DNA of 64,000 nucleotides from Acidobacteriota bacterium (GCA_947465645.1 CANIBQ010000015.1:11936-75935); one strand, 5' to 3'. Shown: positions 24,531 through 33,894, counted from the first letter of the stretch. Translations and numbers: made by a program. The notes: a model not told the origin generated them from the letters alone.

Positions 24531-25136
24531 CTACAACAAGTACAGCACGACGAACAACGCGATCCAGACGACGTCTACGAAATTCCAGTACAGCCGCGCG
24601 ATGGCGATGCGGCCTGTGTACCGTTCCGGCTGCGCGCGCCACATCCGCATGCCTGGCCCCCACAGATAGGCGTTGACGAGGATCCCGGCCGCGAGATGGG
24701 CGGCGTGCATACCGGTCATCGTGAAGTACAGGCCGAGAAAGTTATTCGTCGATGGCAGCAACCCCTGTGCGAGCTTGTCGTTCCACTCGAACGCCTTGAT
24801 TCCGAGGAAGACGACACCCAGCAGGATAGTGATGCCCATGAACATCCGGTACTTTCGCGCACCGTAAAAGTCCGCGCCGCCTGTGCGGAGGGCCGAGAGC
24901 GCGCGCCCGAGCGTCACCGAAGACAGCACCAGCAGTGCCGTGTTGATCCCACCGATCGGCACGCTCAGCACCGAAGACTGATCGGGCCACTGGTCAGCGC
25001 CGCCGCGAATCAAGGCGTAGGCAGAGAACAGCGATCCAAACAGCATGATCTCCGACGACAGGAACAGCCAGATGCCCAGCGTGGAATTACTGACGCCAGT
25101 GTCAGGCCGGACGGTCGTCGCGTAGGGGATCTCCAC
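24531..25136 (-). CDS. coxC: Cytochrome c oxidase subunit III
   Basis: About 201 residues with five membrane helices, the short form of subunit III. Recognisable segments: LGIWLFLSSEIMLFGSLFSAY (the lipid-binding first helix with the conserved Glu), MFMGITILLGVVFLGIKAFEW, and TMTGMHAAHLAAG (conserved H). GTG 25136 is taken as start since it lies just behind the coxI stop (25139), and the long upstream frame is the antisense-free alternative frame of coxI. Structural, protecting the D-pathway. Confidence 0.88.
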   Translation of the reverse strand: MEIPYATTVRPDTGVSNSTLGIWLFLSSEIMLFGSLFSAYALIRGGADQWPDQSSVLSVPIGGINTALLVLSSVTLGRALSALRTGGADFYGARKYRMFMGITILLGVVFLGIKAFEWNDKLAQGLLPSTNNFLGLYFTMTGMHAAHLAAGILVNAYLWGPGMRMWRAQPERYTGRIAIARLYWNFVDVVWIALFVVLYLL

Positions 25137-25138
25137 GG

Positions 25139-26845
25139 TCAGGAGCCCGCCTGTTCGTTCTGGGGCGTGAAGTCGGCCGCGTCGCCGGGCACGCTGTACT
25201 CGTACGCGCCGCGATACACCCGCGGGGCGGTCGCGAAGTTGCCGTGCGCGAGCGGCGGCGATGCGGTGGCCGTCCATTCCAGCGTCGTCGCATTCCACGG
25301 GTTGGCTGAGGCCCGCCGGCCGAACTTCAGGCTGCCGAACAGGTTGATGATGAAGAAAATCTGAAAGACCCCGAGCGCCCACGCCGCGTGCGACATCGGG
25401 ATGTTCAGGCGGGACAGCTCCAGCGCATACGCGTACTGCTGGCCGCCATCCCACAGCCGGCGGTTCACGCCGCCGAGCCCCTGGATGAACATCGGCATGA
25501 AGATCAGGTTCATGCACAGCAGCGACCCGGCGAAGTGGATCCCGCCCAGCGTTCCGTTCATCATGCGGCCGGTGACTTTCGGGTACCAGTAATAGATCCC
25601 CGCGAAGAGCGCGAAGATCGTCCCGGGTGCGACCAGGTAATGGAAGTGCCCGATCACATACATGGTGTCGTGCAGCGCGATGTTGCTCGGCGCAAGGCCG
25701 AGCGGGAGCCCCGTCAGTCCGCCGATGCCGAACATCGGCAGGAATGCGAGGGCGAAGAGCATCGGCGTCGTGAAGCGGATCGACCCGCCATGGAGCGACA
25801 GGATCAATGCGCTCAGCACCACGACCGACGGGATCGAAATGATCAGCGTCGTTGCCTGGAAGAACGCGCTGACGGCCGTCCCCATGCCGGTGAGAAACAT
25901 GTGGTGCGCCCAGACGGCGAACGACAGGAACCCGAGCACGAAGATCGAATACACCATCAACCGGTAGCCCCAGAGCGACTTCCTGGTGTTGTTGGCGATG
26001 ACTTCGGCGACGATGCCCATCGCCGGCAGGACGAGGACGTACACCTCTGGATGCGCGAGAAACCAGAAGAGGTGCTGCCACAACAGCGCGCTCCCGCCGC
26101 CGGCGACGTCGAGCGCCTGCCCGCTCACGATGAGTCCGCTCGGAAGGAAGAAGCTGGTGCCGGCGACGCGGTCCATCGCCTGCAGCAGCGCGGCCGCCTG
26201 CAGCGCGGGAAAGGCGAGCAACAGCAGAAACGCCGTCACGAGCTGAGACCAGACGAAGAACGGCAGGCGGAACCACGTGAGACCCGGCGCGCGCAGTTGC
26301 ACGATCGTCGTGATCATGTTCACGGATCCCAGCAGCGACGAGATGCTGATGAGGAAGATGCCGGCGAGCCACCACGTCTGGCCAGAGGTGGCGATGTCGG
26401 CCAGCGGCGGATACGACGTCCAGCCGGAGTTGGCCGCGCCGCCGGGAACGAAGAAGCTCGCCAGCATGATCGCGCCGCCCGCGAAGTAGGCCCAGTAGCT
26501 CGCCATGTTCAGGCGGGGAAACGCCATGTCCGGCGCGCCGAGCTGGAGCGGCGTCACATAGTTGCCAAACGCGCCGACCGCGAGCGGCACGACGCCGAGG
26601 AACACCATGATCGTGCCGTGCATTCCCGCGAGCTGGTTGTAGAACTCCGGCAGGATCACGCCGCCCGGCGCGTTGGCTTCTCCGAGCCACGGACCGATCA
26701 GCGGAACGGGCTCGCCGGGATAGGCAAGCTGCCAGCGGATGAGGAGGATGAGCACGAAGCCAAGGAGCAGGAAGACGAGGCTGGTCAGCGCGTACTGAAG
26801 GCCGATGACCTTGTGATCAGTGGAGAAGAGATACTTGCGGAACAA
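25139..26845 (-). CDS. coxA: Cytochrome c oxidase subunit I (aa3 type)
   Basis: Five hundred and sixty-eight residues with twelve membrane helices. Haem and copper ligands: GMHGTIMVF (low-spin haem), WFLAHPEVYVLVLPAMG with the His-Tyr cross-link site and CuB His, WAHHMFLTGMG (two CuB histidines), GHFHYLVAPG (haem a3 and low-spin ligands). This is an A-family enzyme that reduces O2 and pumps protons. First gene of coxI-III-small-II-FAD oxidase. Only about 20-28 bases separate its ATG from the divergent M61 start, so both promoters are squeezed together. Confidence 0.95.
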   Translation of the reverse strand: MFRKYLFSTDHKVIGLQYALTSLVFLLLGFVLILLIRWQLAYPGEPVPLIGPWLGEANAPGGVILPEFYNQLAGMHGTIMVFLGVVPLAVGAFGNYVTPLQLGAPDMAFPRLNMASYWAYFAGGAIMLASFFVPGGAANSGWTSYPPLADIATSGQTWWLAGIFLISISSLLGSVNMITTIVQLRAPGLTWFRLPFFVWSQLVTAFLLLLAFPALQAAALLQAMDRVAGTSFFLPSGLIVSGQALDVAGGGSALLWQHLFWFLAHPEVYVLVLPAMGIVAEVIANNTRKSLWGYRLMVYSIFVLGFLSFAVWAHHMFLTGMGTAVSAFFQATTLIISIPSVVVLSALILSLHGGSIRFTTPMLFALAFLPMFGIGGLTGLPLGLAPSNIALHDTMYVIGHFHYLVAPGTIFALFAGIYYWYPKVTGRMMNGTLGGIHFAGSLLCMNLIFMPMFIQGLGGVNRRLWDGGQQYAYALELSRLNIPMSHAAWALGVFQIFFIINLFGSLKFGRRASANPWNATTLEWTATASPPLAHGNFATAPRVYRGAYEYSVPGDAADFTPQNEQAGS

Positions 26846-26873
26846 CTGTTTTCGATTCTATAGAATGCCCAAT

Positions 26874-28697
26874 ATGGCCGCAAGAATCCTCGTTTTGCTG
26901 CTCACGCTCGCATCCGTGCCGAGCGCCGTTCCGGCGCTGGCGCAGATGACGGCCGCGGCCGCGCAGCCGATCCGCTACACCGTCAGCTTTCCCGCGCCGC
27001 AGACGCACTACGTGGAAGTGTCGGCGGTGGTGCCCACCGATGGTCGTCCGCAGATCGAGTTGATGATGGCGGTCTGGACGCCGGGGTCGTACCTGGTGCG
27101 CGAGTACGAGCGCCACGTCGAGGCCGTGACGGCCGCAAGTCCCGACGGCCGCCCGCTCGCCGTGCGGAAGGCCGCCAAGAACCACTGGCAGATCGCGACG
27201 GGTGGAGCCGCGACCGTCACGGTGAAGTACCGTGTCTACGCCCGCGAGATGAGCGTGCGCACCAACTGGGTCGAGGCGGGGTTCGCGATGCTCAATGGCG
27301 CGCCGACGTTCATGACCCTCAGCGAGCTCACCCCGCGCGCGCACGAGGTGACCATCATTCCCGCCGCAGGCTGGAAGCTGTCGCTCACCGGCCTGCCGTC
27401 CATGCCGGGCGGCGATCATCGCTATCGCGCGCCCGATTTCGACACGCTGGTCGACTCGCCCATCGTCGTCGGCAATCCATCGGTGTACGAGTTCGAGGTC
27501 GACGGCAAGAAGCACTATCTCGTCAACGAGGGCGAGGGCGGTGTCTTCGATGCGCCGCGCGCCGCGAAGGACCTCGAGACGCTCGTCCGCGAGCATCGCC
27601 GCATGTGGGGGTCGCTGCCGTACGACAAGTACTACTTCTTCAACATGATGACGCTGACGGTCGAGGGAGGCGGCGGCCTCGAGCACAAGAATTCGCAGTT
27701 GCTCACCACCAACCGGTGGCTCACGCGCACCCGGCGAGCCTATCTCGGATGGCTCGGGTTGGTGAGCCACGAGCTGTTCCACGCCTGGAACGTCAAGCGC
27801 CTGCGGCCGATCGAACTCGGTCCGTTCAACTATGAGGACGAGGTCCTGACGAAGAGCCTGTGGATCTCGGAGGGCGTCACCGATTACTACGGTGAGCTCC
27901 TGGTGCACCGCGCCGGGCTCGCGACGGAAACCGACTATCTCGACACCCTGTCGGATCACATCGCCGAGCTGCAGACGACGCCCGGCCGCATGGTGCAGTC
28001 GGTGGAAATGGCGTCCTACGACGCGTGGATCAAGTACTACCGTCCCGACGAGAACTCGGTCAACGTGTCGGTGAGCTACTACACGAAGGGCGCCGTCGTC
28101 GGGTTTCTGCTCGACGCGAAGATCCGCAAGGCGACACACGGCGCCAGGTCGCTCGACGACGTGATGCGCGCGGCGTACCAGAAATTCTCCGGCGCTCGCG
28201 GGTTCACTCCCGAGGACTTCCGCGCGGTCGCGGAACAGACGGCCGGCACCAGCCTGCGCGAGTTCTGGGGAGACGCGATCGAAGGGACGTCGGAGCTCGA
28301 GTACGCCGAGGCGCTCGACCTGTTGGGTCTTCGGTTCAAGCCCGCGACGCCGGGCGCCCGCGTCTGGACGGGGCTGTCCACGCGCAACGACGGCGGCCGC
28401 CTCGTGGTGACGCAGATTCGCCGCGACAGCCCGGCCGTGGCGTCGGGCGTCAACGTGGACGACGAGATCCTGGCGATCGACGAGTTCCGCGTGCGCGCGG
28501 ATCGGTGGGACAACCGGCTCGAACAGTACAAGGCCGGCGACACGGTGACGCTGCTCGTGGCGCGGCGGGAACAGTTGATGCGCCTGCCGATGACGTTTGC
28601 GGCCGATCCGCCGCCGCAGTGGCGCCTCGAGGCGCATCCGTCCGCGACCGACACGCAGAAGCAGCAGCGCTCGCGCTGGCTGCAGCCCACGATCTGA
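26874..28697 (+). CDS. Second M61 family metallopeptidase with PDZ domain
   Basis: About 607 residues from ATG 26874 (signal peptide LVLLLTLASVPSAVPALAQ); ATGs at 26820 and 26865 would reach into or abut the divergent coxI start. Zinc site LVSHELFHAWNVKRLRP, glutamate in LWISEGVTDYYGELL, and a C-terminal PDZ domain (about 480-580; DSPAVASGVNVDDEILAIDE). Organisation is the same as the M61 gene at 19.6 kb, but the sequences differ widely, so they are old paralogues. argH follows after 16 bases. Confidence 0.9.
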   Translation: MAARILVLLLTLASVPSAVPALAQMTAAAAQPIRYTVSFPAPQTHYVEVSAVVPTDGRPQIELMMAVWTPGSYLVREYERHVEAVTAASPDGRPLAVRKAAKNHWQIATGGAATVTVKYRVYAREMSVRTNWVEAGFAMLNGAPTFMTLSELTPRAHEVTIIPAAGWKLSLTGLPSMPGGDHRYRAPDFDTLVDSPIVVGNPSVYEFEVDGKKHYLVNEGEGGVFDAPRAAKDLETLVREHRRMWGSLPYDKYYFFNMMTLTVEGGGGLEHKNSQLLTTNRWLTRTRRAYLGWLGLVSHELFHAWNVKRLRPIELGPFNYEDEVLTKSLWISEGVTDYYGELLVHRAGLATETDYLDTLSDHIAELQTTPGRMVQSVEMASYDAWIKYYRPDENSVNVSVSYYTKGAVVGFLLDAKIRKATHGARSLDDVMRAAYQKFSGARGFTPEDFRAVAEQTAGTSLREFWGDAIEGTSELEYAEALDLLGLRFKPATPGARVWTGLSTRNDGGRLVVTQIRRDSPAVASGVNVDDEILAIDEFRVRADRWDNRLEQYKAGDTVTLLVARREQLMRLPMTFAADPPPQWRLEAHPSATDTQKQQRSRWLQPTI

Positions 28698-28713
28698 CGA
28701 AGGGTTAAGATCA

Positions 28714-30168
28714 ATGAGATTCGACCCGCAGTACATCAATCACGTCCTCAACGAGAACTTCGAGGACGCGAAGGTGCTGTTCCTCACGCCGCTCATGGCG
28801 ATCCACTATGCGCACCTGGTGATGCTGGCCCACCGCGGCATCGTCAGCGCGTCAGAGGCGAAGACGCTTCGTGACGGCCTCGACTCGGTCTCGGTCAGCG
28901 ACATCCGCACCACGCCCTACGACGACGCCTGCGAGGACCTGTTCTTCCTTATCGAGCGCCTGCTGGTGAAGGCCTGCGGCGAGGACGTCGCCGGCCGCCT
29001 GCACACCGCGCGGAGCCGCAACGACATCGACATGACGATGTACCGGATGCGGCAGCGCGAGTTCATCGTGGCGCTGACCGCGGCGACAGTGGACCTGCGG
29101 GTCGCGCTCATCGACCTGGCGAGGCGGCATCGGGAGACGCTGTTCGCGGCGCACACGCATACGCAGCCGGCACAGCCGACGACGATCGCGCACTACCTGC
29201 TTGGCGTCATCGAACAGCTCGAGCGCGACGCGACGAGGCTCCAGGCGGCGTATGTCTCGACCAACCGCAACCCGCTCGGGTCGTGCGCGATCACCGGCAC
29301 CGGCTTCCCGATCGATCGGCAGATGACGAGCGACCTGCTGGGATTCGACGGCCCGACCGGCAACACCTACGGCAGCATCGCGACCGTTGACTACCTGCTC
29401 GAGAGCGTGTCGGCGACGGCGGTGACCCTTGCCGGCCTCGGGCGATTCGTCCAGGACCTGCTCCTCTGGTGCACGATGGAGTTCGGCTACCTGCGCCTCG
29501 CCGAAGGATTCGTGCAATCGAGCAGCATCATGCCGCAGAAGCGCAACCCGGTGGCGCTCGAGCACGCGCGCGCGATCGGCAGCAAGGCGCTGGGTCAGGC
29601 CGGCGCCATCATCCTCAGCGTCCACAACACGCCCTTCGGCGACATCGTCGACACGGAAGACGACCTGCAGCCGCTCGTGGCGGCGATGTTCCGAGACGCC
29701 CTGCGCGCGGTGACGCTGGTCGGTGCCGCGATGACGACCGCGGAGCTCAACGTTGCGCGGCTCGAGTCGCGCGCGGCCGAAGGCGGCACGACGTTGACCG
29801 AGCTCGCCGACCATCTCGTGCGCCAGCACGGCATCCCGTTCACGCAGGCGCACGCGATTGCCGGCCGCCTGCTGAAGGCGCACCGCGAGCGCCCCGGCGC
29901 GCCACTCGGCGCGATGCTCGCCACGGTGTCGAGCGACCTGCTCGGCGTGCCGCTCGAATATACCGACAAGGAGATCGCGGAGATCCTCAGCCCACGCCAC
30001 TTCGTCAACGTGCGGACGACGCTCGGCGGGCCGGCGCCCGCAGAGACGACGCGCGCGCTGACGCAGTCCGATGCGGTGCTCGCGCGGGACCGGGCGTGGC
30101 TGGCGCGCATCGGCGACGCGTTGACCGCCGCCCACGCCCAGCTCGCCGCGCGGAGCCGCGCGCTGTGA
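28714..30168 (+). CDS. argH: Argininosuccinate lyase
   Basis: Splits argininosuccinate into arginine and fumarate. Four hundred and eighty-four residues of the fumarase/aspartase fold: HTARSRNDIDMTMYR, HTHTQPAQPTT (catalytic His), and the signature SSIMPQKRNPVALEH with the catalytic serine. ATG 28714 gives MRFDPQYI, matching the family N-terminus less its first 15 residues. No other arg gene is present in the window. The stop overlaps the GTG of a 30-residue membrane protein. Confidence 0.93.
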   Translation: MRFDPQYINHVLNENFEDAKVLFLTPLMAIHYAHLVMLAHRGIVSASEAKTLRDGLDSVSVSDIRTTPYDDACEDLFFLIERLLVKACGEDVAGRLHTARSRNDIDMTMYRMRQREFIVALTAATVDLRVALIDLARRHRETLFAAHTHTQPAQPTTIAHYLLGVIEQLERDATRLQAAYVSTNRNPLGSCAITGTGFPIDRQMTSDLLGFDGPTGNTYGSIATVDYLLESVSATAVTLAGLGRFVQDLLLWCTMEFGYLRLAEGFVQSSSIMPQKRNPVALEHARAIGSKALGQAGAIILSVHNTPFGDIVDTEDDLQPLVAAMFRDALRAVTLVGAAMTTAELNVARLESRAAEGGTTLTELADHLVRQHGIPFTQAHAIAGRLLKAHRERPGAPLGAMLATVSSDLLGVPLEYTDKEIAEILSPRHFVNVRTTLGGPAPAETTRALTQSDAVLARDRAWLARIGDALTAAHAQLAARSRAL

Positions 30169-30257
30169 GCGTCACGCGCGCCACCTACGTCCGCGTCGGG
30201 ATCGTGTGGGCCGTCGTCCTCACGGCGCTCTACGCCTTCCAGCAGTACTTCAACTGA
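30165..30257 (+). CDS. 30-residue membrane protein coupled to the symporter
   Basis: GTG 30165 overlaps the argH stop (GTGA) and the TGA at 30255 overlaps the ATG of the sodium symporter (TGATG). The product is one membrane helix (VRVGIVWAVVLTALYAFQQYF) with a short basic N-end. Double overlap on both sides strongly suggests real translation. Several sodium/solute symporters have a small membrane partner (DUF485, DUF997, DUF4212 families); this could be a minimal version, but that is inference. Confidence 0.6.
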   Translation: MSVTRATYVRVGIVWAVVLTALYAFQQYFN

Positions 30258-31948
30258 TGCACGCCGTCGACTGGGCGATCATCGCGGTCTATCTCACCTG
30301 GATGGTCTGGGACGGGTTGCGGCTGTCGAAGCGCACCCAGGAGCTCGAAGGGTTCTTCCTGGGCGGACGAAGCCTCCCGTGGTGGGCGGTCGGCCTGTCG
30401 GTGATGGCGACCCAGTTGAGCGCGATCACGATGATCGGCACGACGGGGCAGGGCTACATCGACGGCATGCGGTTCCTGCAGTTCTACTACGCGCTGCCGC
30501 TGGCGATGATCATCCTGTGCGTCACGCTGGTTCCGTTCTTCCACAACGCGAAGGTGTATACCGCGTACGAGTACCTCGAGCGCCGGTTCGACGCAAAGAC
30601 CCGCGCATTCACCAGCTTTCTGTTCCTCCTCTCGCGCAGCATGTCGCTTGGCGTGGTCATATCTGCGCCAGCGGTCGTGCTGTCGGTGGTGCTCGGGATC
30701 AGCGTGACGAACACCGTGCTGCTCACGGCGGTGCCGACGATGATCTACACGATGTTCGGCGGCGTGCAGGCTGTGGCGTGGACCGACGTGAAGCAGATGG
30801 TGCTGATCGTCGCCGGCCTGGTGGCAGCCGTGGTCGTGCTCATCGTGGGATTGCCCGGCGACGTGGGCGTCTCCGAAGCGCTGCGGCTCGCGGGATCGAC
30901 TGGACGCCTGCAGACGTTCGACTTCACATTCGACCTGACCAACCAGTACACCTTCTGGTCGGGGACGATCGCGGCGCTGTTCCTGTTCTGCTCCTACTTC
31001 GGCACCGATCAGAGCCAGGTGCAGCGATATCTGTCCACGGCGTCGGTGGACGAAGCTCGTGCATCGCTGCTCATGAGCGCCTACTGGAAGATTCCGCTGC
31101 AGGCACTCGTGCTCCTGGTCGGGGTGCTGATGTTCGTGTTCTACGTGTTTACGCCCGGGCCGATGCTGTTCGACGGGCGGCACGATCGCGAGGTCCGTGA
31201 GGGTCCGCGCGCCGCCGAATACCAGACGCTCGAGCAGCGCTACCAGGCCGCGGCCGAGGCGCGGCGAGAGGCGGGCCTGGCTGTTGCTCACGCCGATGCC
31301 GCGGGCGACTCCACCGGACTCGCGGCCGCAGGGCAGCAGTTCAAGACGAGCGAGACCGAGGTCAGGGCCGTCCGCACCGAGGCGTTGGCCCTGGTGCGCG
31401 AGGCGACGGGAGACGCCACCTATAACGACGTCAACTACGTCTTCCCCACGTTCATCACGACGCGGATGCCGATCGGGATCGTCGGTCTCCTGATCGCCGC
31501 GATCTTCGCCGCAGCCATGTCGACGATTGCTGGCGAGCTGTCGGCACTGTCAACCGCGTCGGTCATCGATTTCTATCGCCGCTTCGTCCGCGCGGAAGCC
31601 GACGATCGGCACTTTGTCCGCGTCTCACGCCTCGCGACGGTGTTCTGGGGGGTGTTTGCGAGCGTCGTCGCGGTGTGGGCCGCGGAGCTCGGATCGCTGA
31701 TCGAGGTCGTGAACCGGTTTGGATCCTTCTTTTACGGATCGATTCTCGGCGTCTTCATCCTCGCGATCGCCTTCCCCCGCGCCACGGCGAACGGCGCGTT
31801 CCTCGGCCTGCTGGCTGGCATGGGATCGGTGGCCTGGGCCGCCACGTTCACGAAGGTCGCCTTCCTCTGGCACAACGTCGTCGGCGCGGTGGTCGTCGTG
31901 GTTGTCGGCCTCGCGGTCAGCGCGGTGCTTCCAAAACAGAAGGCATGA
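30257..31948 (+). CDS. Sodium/solute symporter (SSS family) with cytosolic insert
   Basis: Five hundred and sixty-three residues, 13 or so helices. Family marks: FFLGGRSLPWWAVGLSVMATQLSAITMIG near the start, the FGGVQAVAWTDVKQM segment, and the FGTDQSQVQRYL loop. A charged, helical insert of about 85 residues (bases about 31170-31430; EYQTLEQRYQAAAEARREAG) lies between two helices in the second half, longer than in ordinary SSS carriers and likely coiled-coil. Substrate unknown; amino acids or sugars are possible, and the coupled asparaginase-like gene hints at nitrogen compounds. The stop overlaps that gene (ATGA). Confidence 0.87.
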   Translation: MHAVDWAIIAVYLTWMVWDGLRLSKRTQELEGFFLGGRSLPWWAVGLSVMATQLSAITMIGTTGQGYIDGMRFLQFYYALPLAMIILCVTLVPFFHNAKVYTAYEYLERRFDAKTRAFTSFLFLLSRSMSLGVVISAPAVVLSVVLGISVTNTVLLTAVPTMIYTMFGGVQAVAWTDVKQMVLIVAGLVAAVVVLIVGLPGDVGVSEALRLAGSTGRLQTFDFTFDLTNQYTFWSGTIAALFLFCSYFGTDQSQVQRYLSTASVDEARASLLMSAYWKIPLQALVLLVGVLMFVFYVFTPGPMLFDGRHDREVREGPRAAEYQTLEQRYQAAAEARREAGLAVAHADAAGDSTGLAAAGQQFKTSETEVRAVRTEALALVREATGDATYNDVNYVFPTFITTRMPIGIVGLLIAAIFAAAMSTIAGELSALSTASVIDFYRRFVRAEADDRHFVRVSRLATVFWGVFASVVAVWAAELGSLIEVVNRFGSFFYGSILGVFILAIAFPRATANGAFLGLLAGMGSVAWAATFTKVAFLWHNVVGAVVVVVVGLAVSAVLPKQKA

Positions 31949-32430
31949 TCTGCATCTTCATCACCGGCGGCACGTTCGACAAGACCTACGACGAGATCCG
32001 CGGGCGGCTTTCGTTTGGCGACACGCATCTTCCCGAGATGCTGCGGCTGGGGCGCTCACGCGTGGACGTGTCCATCCGCACGCTGCTGATGATCGACAGC
32101 CTGGAGATGACCGAGAACGATCGCGAGCTGATCGTCGGCCACTGCGCCCACTGCGATCACTCCCGGATCGTCGTCACCCACGGCACCGACACGATGGTGG
32201 AGACCGCCGCGGCAATCGCGAAGGGCGTGACCGGGAAGACGGTCGTCCTGACCGGCGCCATGATCCCGTATGCCTTCGGCAGCTCTGACGGATTGTTCAA
32301 CCTCGGCAGCGCCCTGTCGTTCGCGCAGGTGCTGCCGCCCGGCGTCTACATCGCCATGAACGGCCAGCACTTTTCATGGGACCGAGTGAGGAAGAATCGC
32401 GATACCGGAGTGTTTGAAGCAGTTTCCTAG
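31945..32430 (+). CDS. Single-domain asparaginase-like protein
   Basis: Only 161 residues: the N-terminal half of type I asparaginases. Both threonine motifs exist: FITGGTFDK and VVTHGTDTMVETA, plus TGAMIPYAFGSSDG. The C-terminal domain that completes the tetramer interface in full-length enzymes (about 330 residues) is missing, with no trace downstream, and such half-length proteins recur as a family rather than as fragments. May hydrolyse asparagine or another amide. ATG 31945 overlaps the symporter stop. The TAG stop is the beginning of a heptamer repeat. Confidence 0.78.
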   Translation: MICIFITGGTFDKTYDEIRGRLSFGDTHLPEMLRLGRSRVDVSIRTLLMIDSLEMTENDRELIVGHCAHCDHSRIVVTHGTDTMVETAAAIAKGVTGKTVVLTGAMIPYAFGSSDGLFNLGSALSFAQVLPPGVYIAMNGQHFSWDRVRKNRDTGVFEAVS

Positions 32431-32511
32431 TTGTCGGTTGCCAGTTGTCAGAAGGCCACGAGCTAGCTCGATCGGTTCTGACAACTGACAACTGACAACT
32501 GACAACTGACT
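32429..32511. repeat. Heptamer tandem repeat (TGACAAC) at the asparaginase stop
   Basis: From the last two bases of the TAG stop the sequence reads in AGTTGTC-type heptamers (32429-32450), then after a short spacer the reverse-complement heptamer TGACAAC about 4.5 times (32479-32510). The same unit fills the hisG-hisD gap. Confidence 0.85.
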
Positions 32512-32521
32512 TCCCGTCCTC

Positions 32522-33562
32522 CTACGTCGTCGCTCCGCCGCAGCTCGAGCCGGCGCCCGCCGTGCAGCCGAAGCAATGAGGACCCAGCGTGATCCGGCGC
32601 GCCGCGAGTGATTCAGGCGTGGCGTCGAAGATCGTCTGGGGCGACTCGGCCGCGGTGCCGAGGTCGATCATCTGGTTGAAATCGCAGTCGTAGAGCCGTC
32701 CGTCCCAGCCCACCGAGAGCGTGTCGCGGCACATCAATCCTTCCACCGTCGCCGGGTTGAACGCGGCAACAAGCCTGTCCATGTAGGCCTGCAGGTTTCC
32801 CGAGTCGAGCAGAAACTGCAGGAAGCGGCTGATCGGCATGTTCGTGATCGTGTAGAGCCGGTTGAACGTGATGCCGTGACGCCGCTGCAGCTCGCGCTTC
32901 CAGTCGGCCTCGAGCGACCGCTGCGAACCGGGCAGAAATGCGCCGACGGGGTTTGTCACCAGGTTGAGCACGAGGCCGGATCCTTCGACACCGTAGCCAA
33001 GCGCGTTGAAATGTTGGAGCGCAGCGATTGAGTCCTCGAACACACCCTCGCCGCGCTGGGCATCGGTCTGCCGCGCCGCAAACGACGGCAGCGACGCGAT
33101 GACCTCGACTTGGTGCTCGGCAAGAAACTCGGGAAGGTCGGCGTAGGCGGGCAAGCGTGTGATCGTGAGATTGCAGCGGTCGATGACGTGACGACCGGCC
33201 GCGCGCGCGCGGCGAACAATATCTCGGAACGCCGGATGCAGCTCCGGCGCGCCGCCGGTGATGTCGAGTGTCGGGATGTCGCTGGCCTCGAGGAATCGCA
33301 GGCACGCATCGACCACATCTAACGGCATCACCTCGGTACGATCGGGCCCCGCGTCCACGTGGCAGTGGTGACAGGCCTGATTGCACCGCTTGCCGAGGTT
33401 CATCTGCAGGATGCTCACAGCGGTCGTCGTGAGCGGGTCATGACCCGCCGCTGCCGCCGCGTCCTCGAATGTGCGCGCGAGCGGCAGCGAGGCGAGGGTC
33501 GTCCTCTGTATCGCGGCGGCCGCGAGCGGGCTGCGGGTATTCAGCAGCGTGGGAAGACTCAT
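32522..33562 (-). CDS. arsS: Arsenosugar biosynthesis radical SAM protein
   Basis: Adds a 5'-deoxyadenosyl group to dimethylarsenical to start arsenosugar synthesis (family knowledge). Three hundred and forty-six residues: radical SAM cluster CNQACHHC, strand LDITGGAPELHP, C-terminal domain ending in a conserved cysteine tail CFGCTAGAGSSCGG, all typical of ArsS. ATG 33562 overlaps the CMD stop (TAATG); the frame is open upstream but is then the shadow of the CMD gene. No ArsM methyltransferase lies here. Confidence 0.9.
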   Translation of the reverse strand: MSLPTLLNTRSPLAAAAIQRTTLASLPLARTFEDAAAAAGHDPLTTTAVSILQMNLGKRCNQACHHCHVDAGPDRTEVMPLDVVDACLRFLEASDIPTLDITGGAPELHPAFRDIVRRARAAGRHVIDRCNLTITRLPAYADLPEFLAEHQVEVIASLPSFAARQTDAQRGEGVFEDSIAALQHFNALGYGVEGSGLVLNLVTNPVGAFLPGSQRSLEADWKRELQRRHGITFNRLYTITNMPISRFLQFLLDSGNLQAYMDRLVAAFNPATVEGLMCRDTLSVGWDGRLYDCDFNQMIDLGTAAESPQTIFDATPESLAARRITLGPHCFGCTAGAGSSCGGATT

Positions 33563-33894
33563 TACATCGAGAGCTTGTCTACATGGTTCCGCATCTGCAC
33601 GCCGTGCACCAGCGAGGCGCCGCCGCGAATCGCCGCGGCGACATGGACGGCTTCGGTCATCTGCTCCGGCGTGGATCCCTTTTCGAGACAGGCGGTGCTG
33701 TAGGCGTCGATGCAGTACGGGCACTGCACCGCATGCGCGACGCCCAGCGCGATCAGCGCCTTCTCGCGCTCGGTCAGCGCGCCTTCCTTGAAGACGGCGT
33801 TGTACCACTCGAGGAACTTCTTCCAGAGCTCCGGCGCCTCCTCTCCGATCTCCGCGAATCGGCCGAGGTCTTTCGGGTGGTAGTACGTGTCCAT
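33562..33894 (-). CDS. Arsenosugar-associated CMD peroxidase-like protein
   Basis: One hundred and ten residues of the AhpD/carboxymuconolactone-decarboxylase fold. Redox pair CPYCIDAYSTACLEKG; the histidine that follows CxxC in AhpD is replaced by tyrosine, as in the arsenosugar-linked subfamily. GVAHAVQC and AAAIRGGASLVHG complete the pattern. Directly coupled to arsS (1-base overlap) and to the DinB gene (1-base overlap). Probably detoxifies or transfers electrons during arsenosugar formation. Confidence 0.85.
   Translation of the reverse strand: MDTYYHPKDLGRFAEIGEEAPELWKKFLEWYNAVFKEGALTEREKALIALGVAHAVQCPYCIDAYSTACLEKGSTPEQMTEAVHVAAAIRGGASLVHGVQMRNHVDKLSM

Noticed and set aside
24531..26690. 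A 719-codon open frame on the minus strand covering coxIII and most of coxI
   Set aside because: Only its last 201 codons are a protein (subunit III). The rest is a non-coding frame of coxI, open because of high GC content.
26817..28739. A 640-codon frame antisense to the second M61 gene
   Set aside because: Same reasoning: no motif, and the sense gene is complete and conserved.
32479..32510. CRISPR array
   Set aside because: The repeats are seven bases without spacers, a simple tandem repeat rather than repeat-spacer units.
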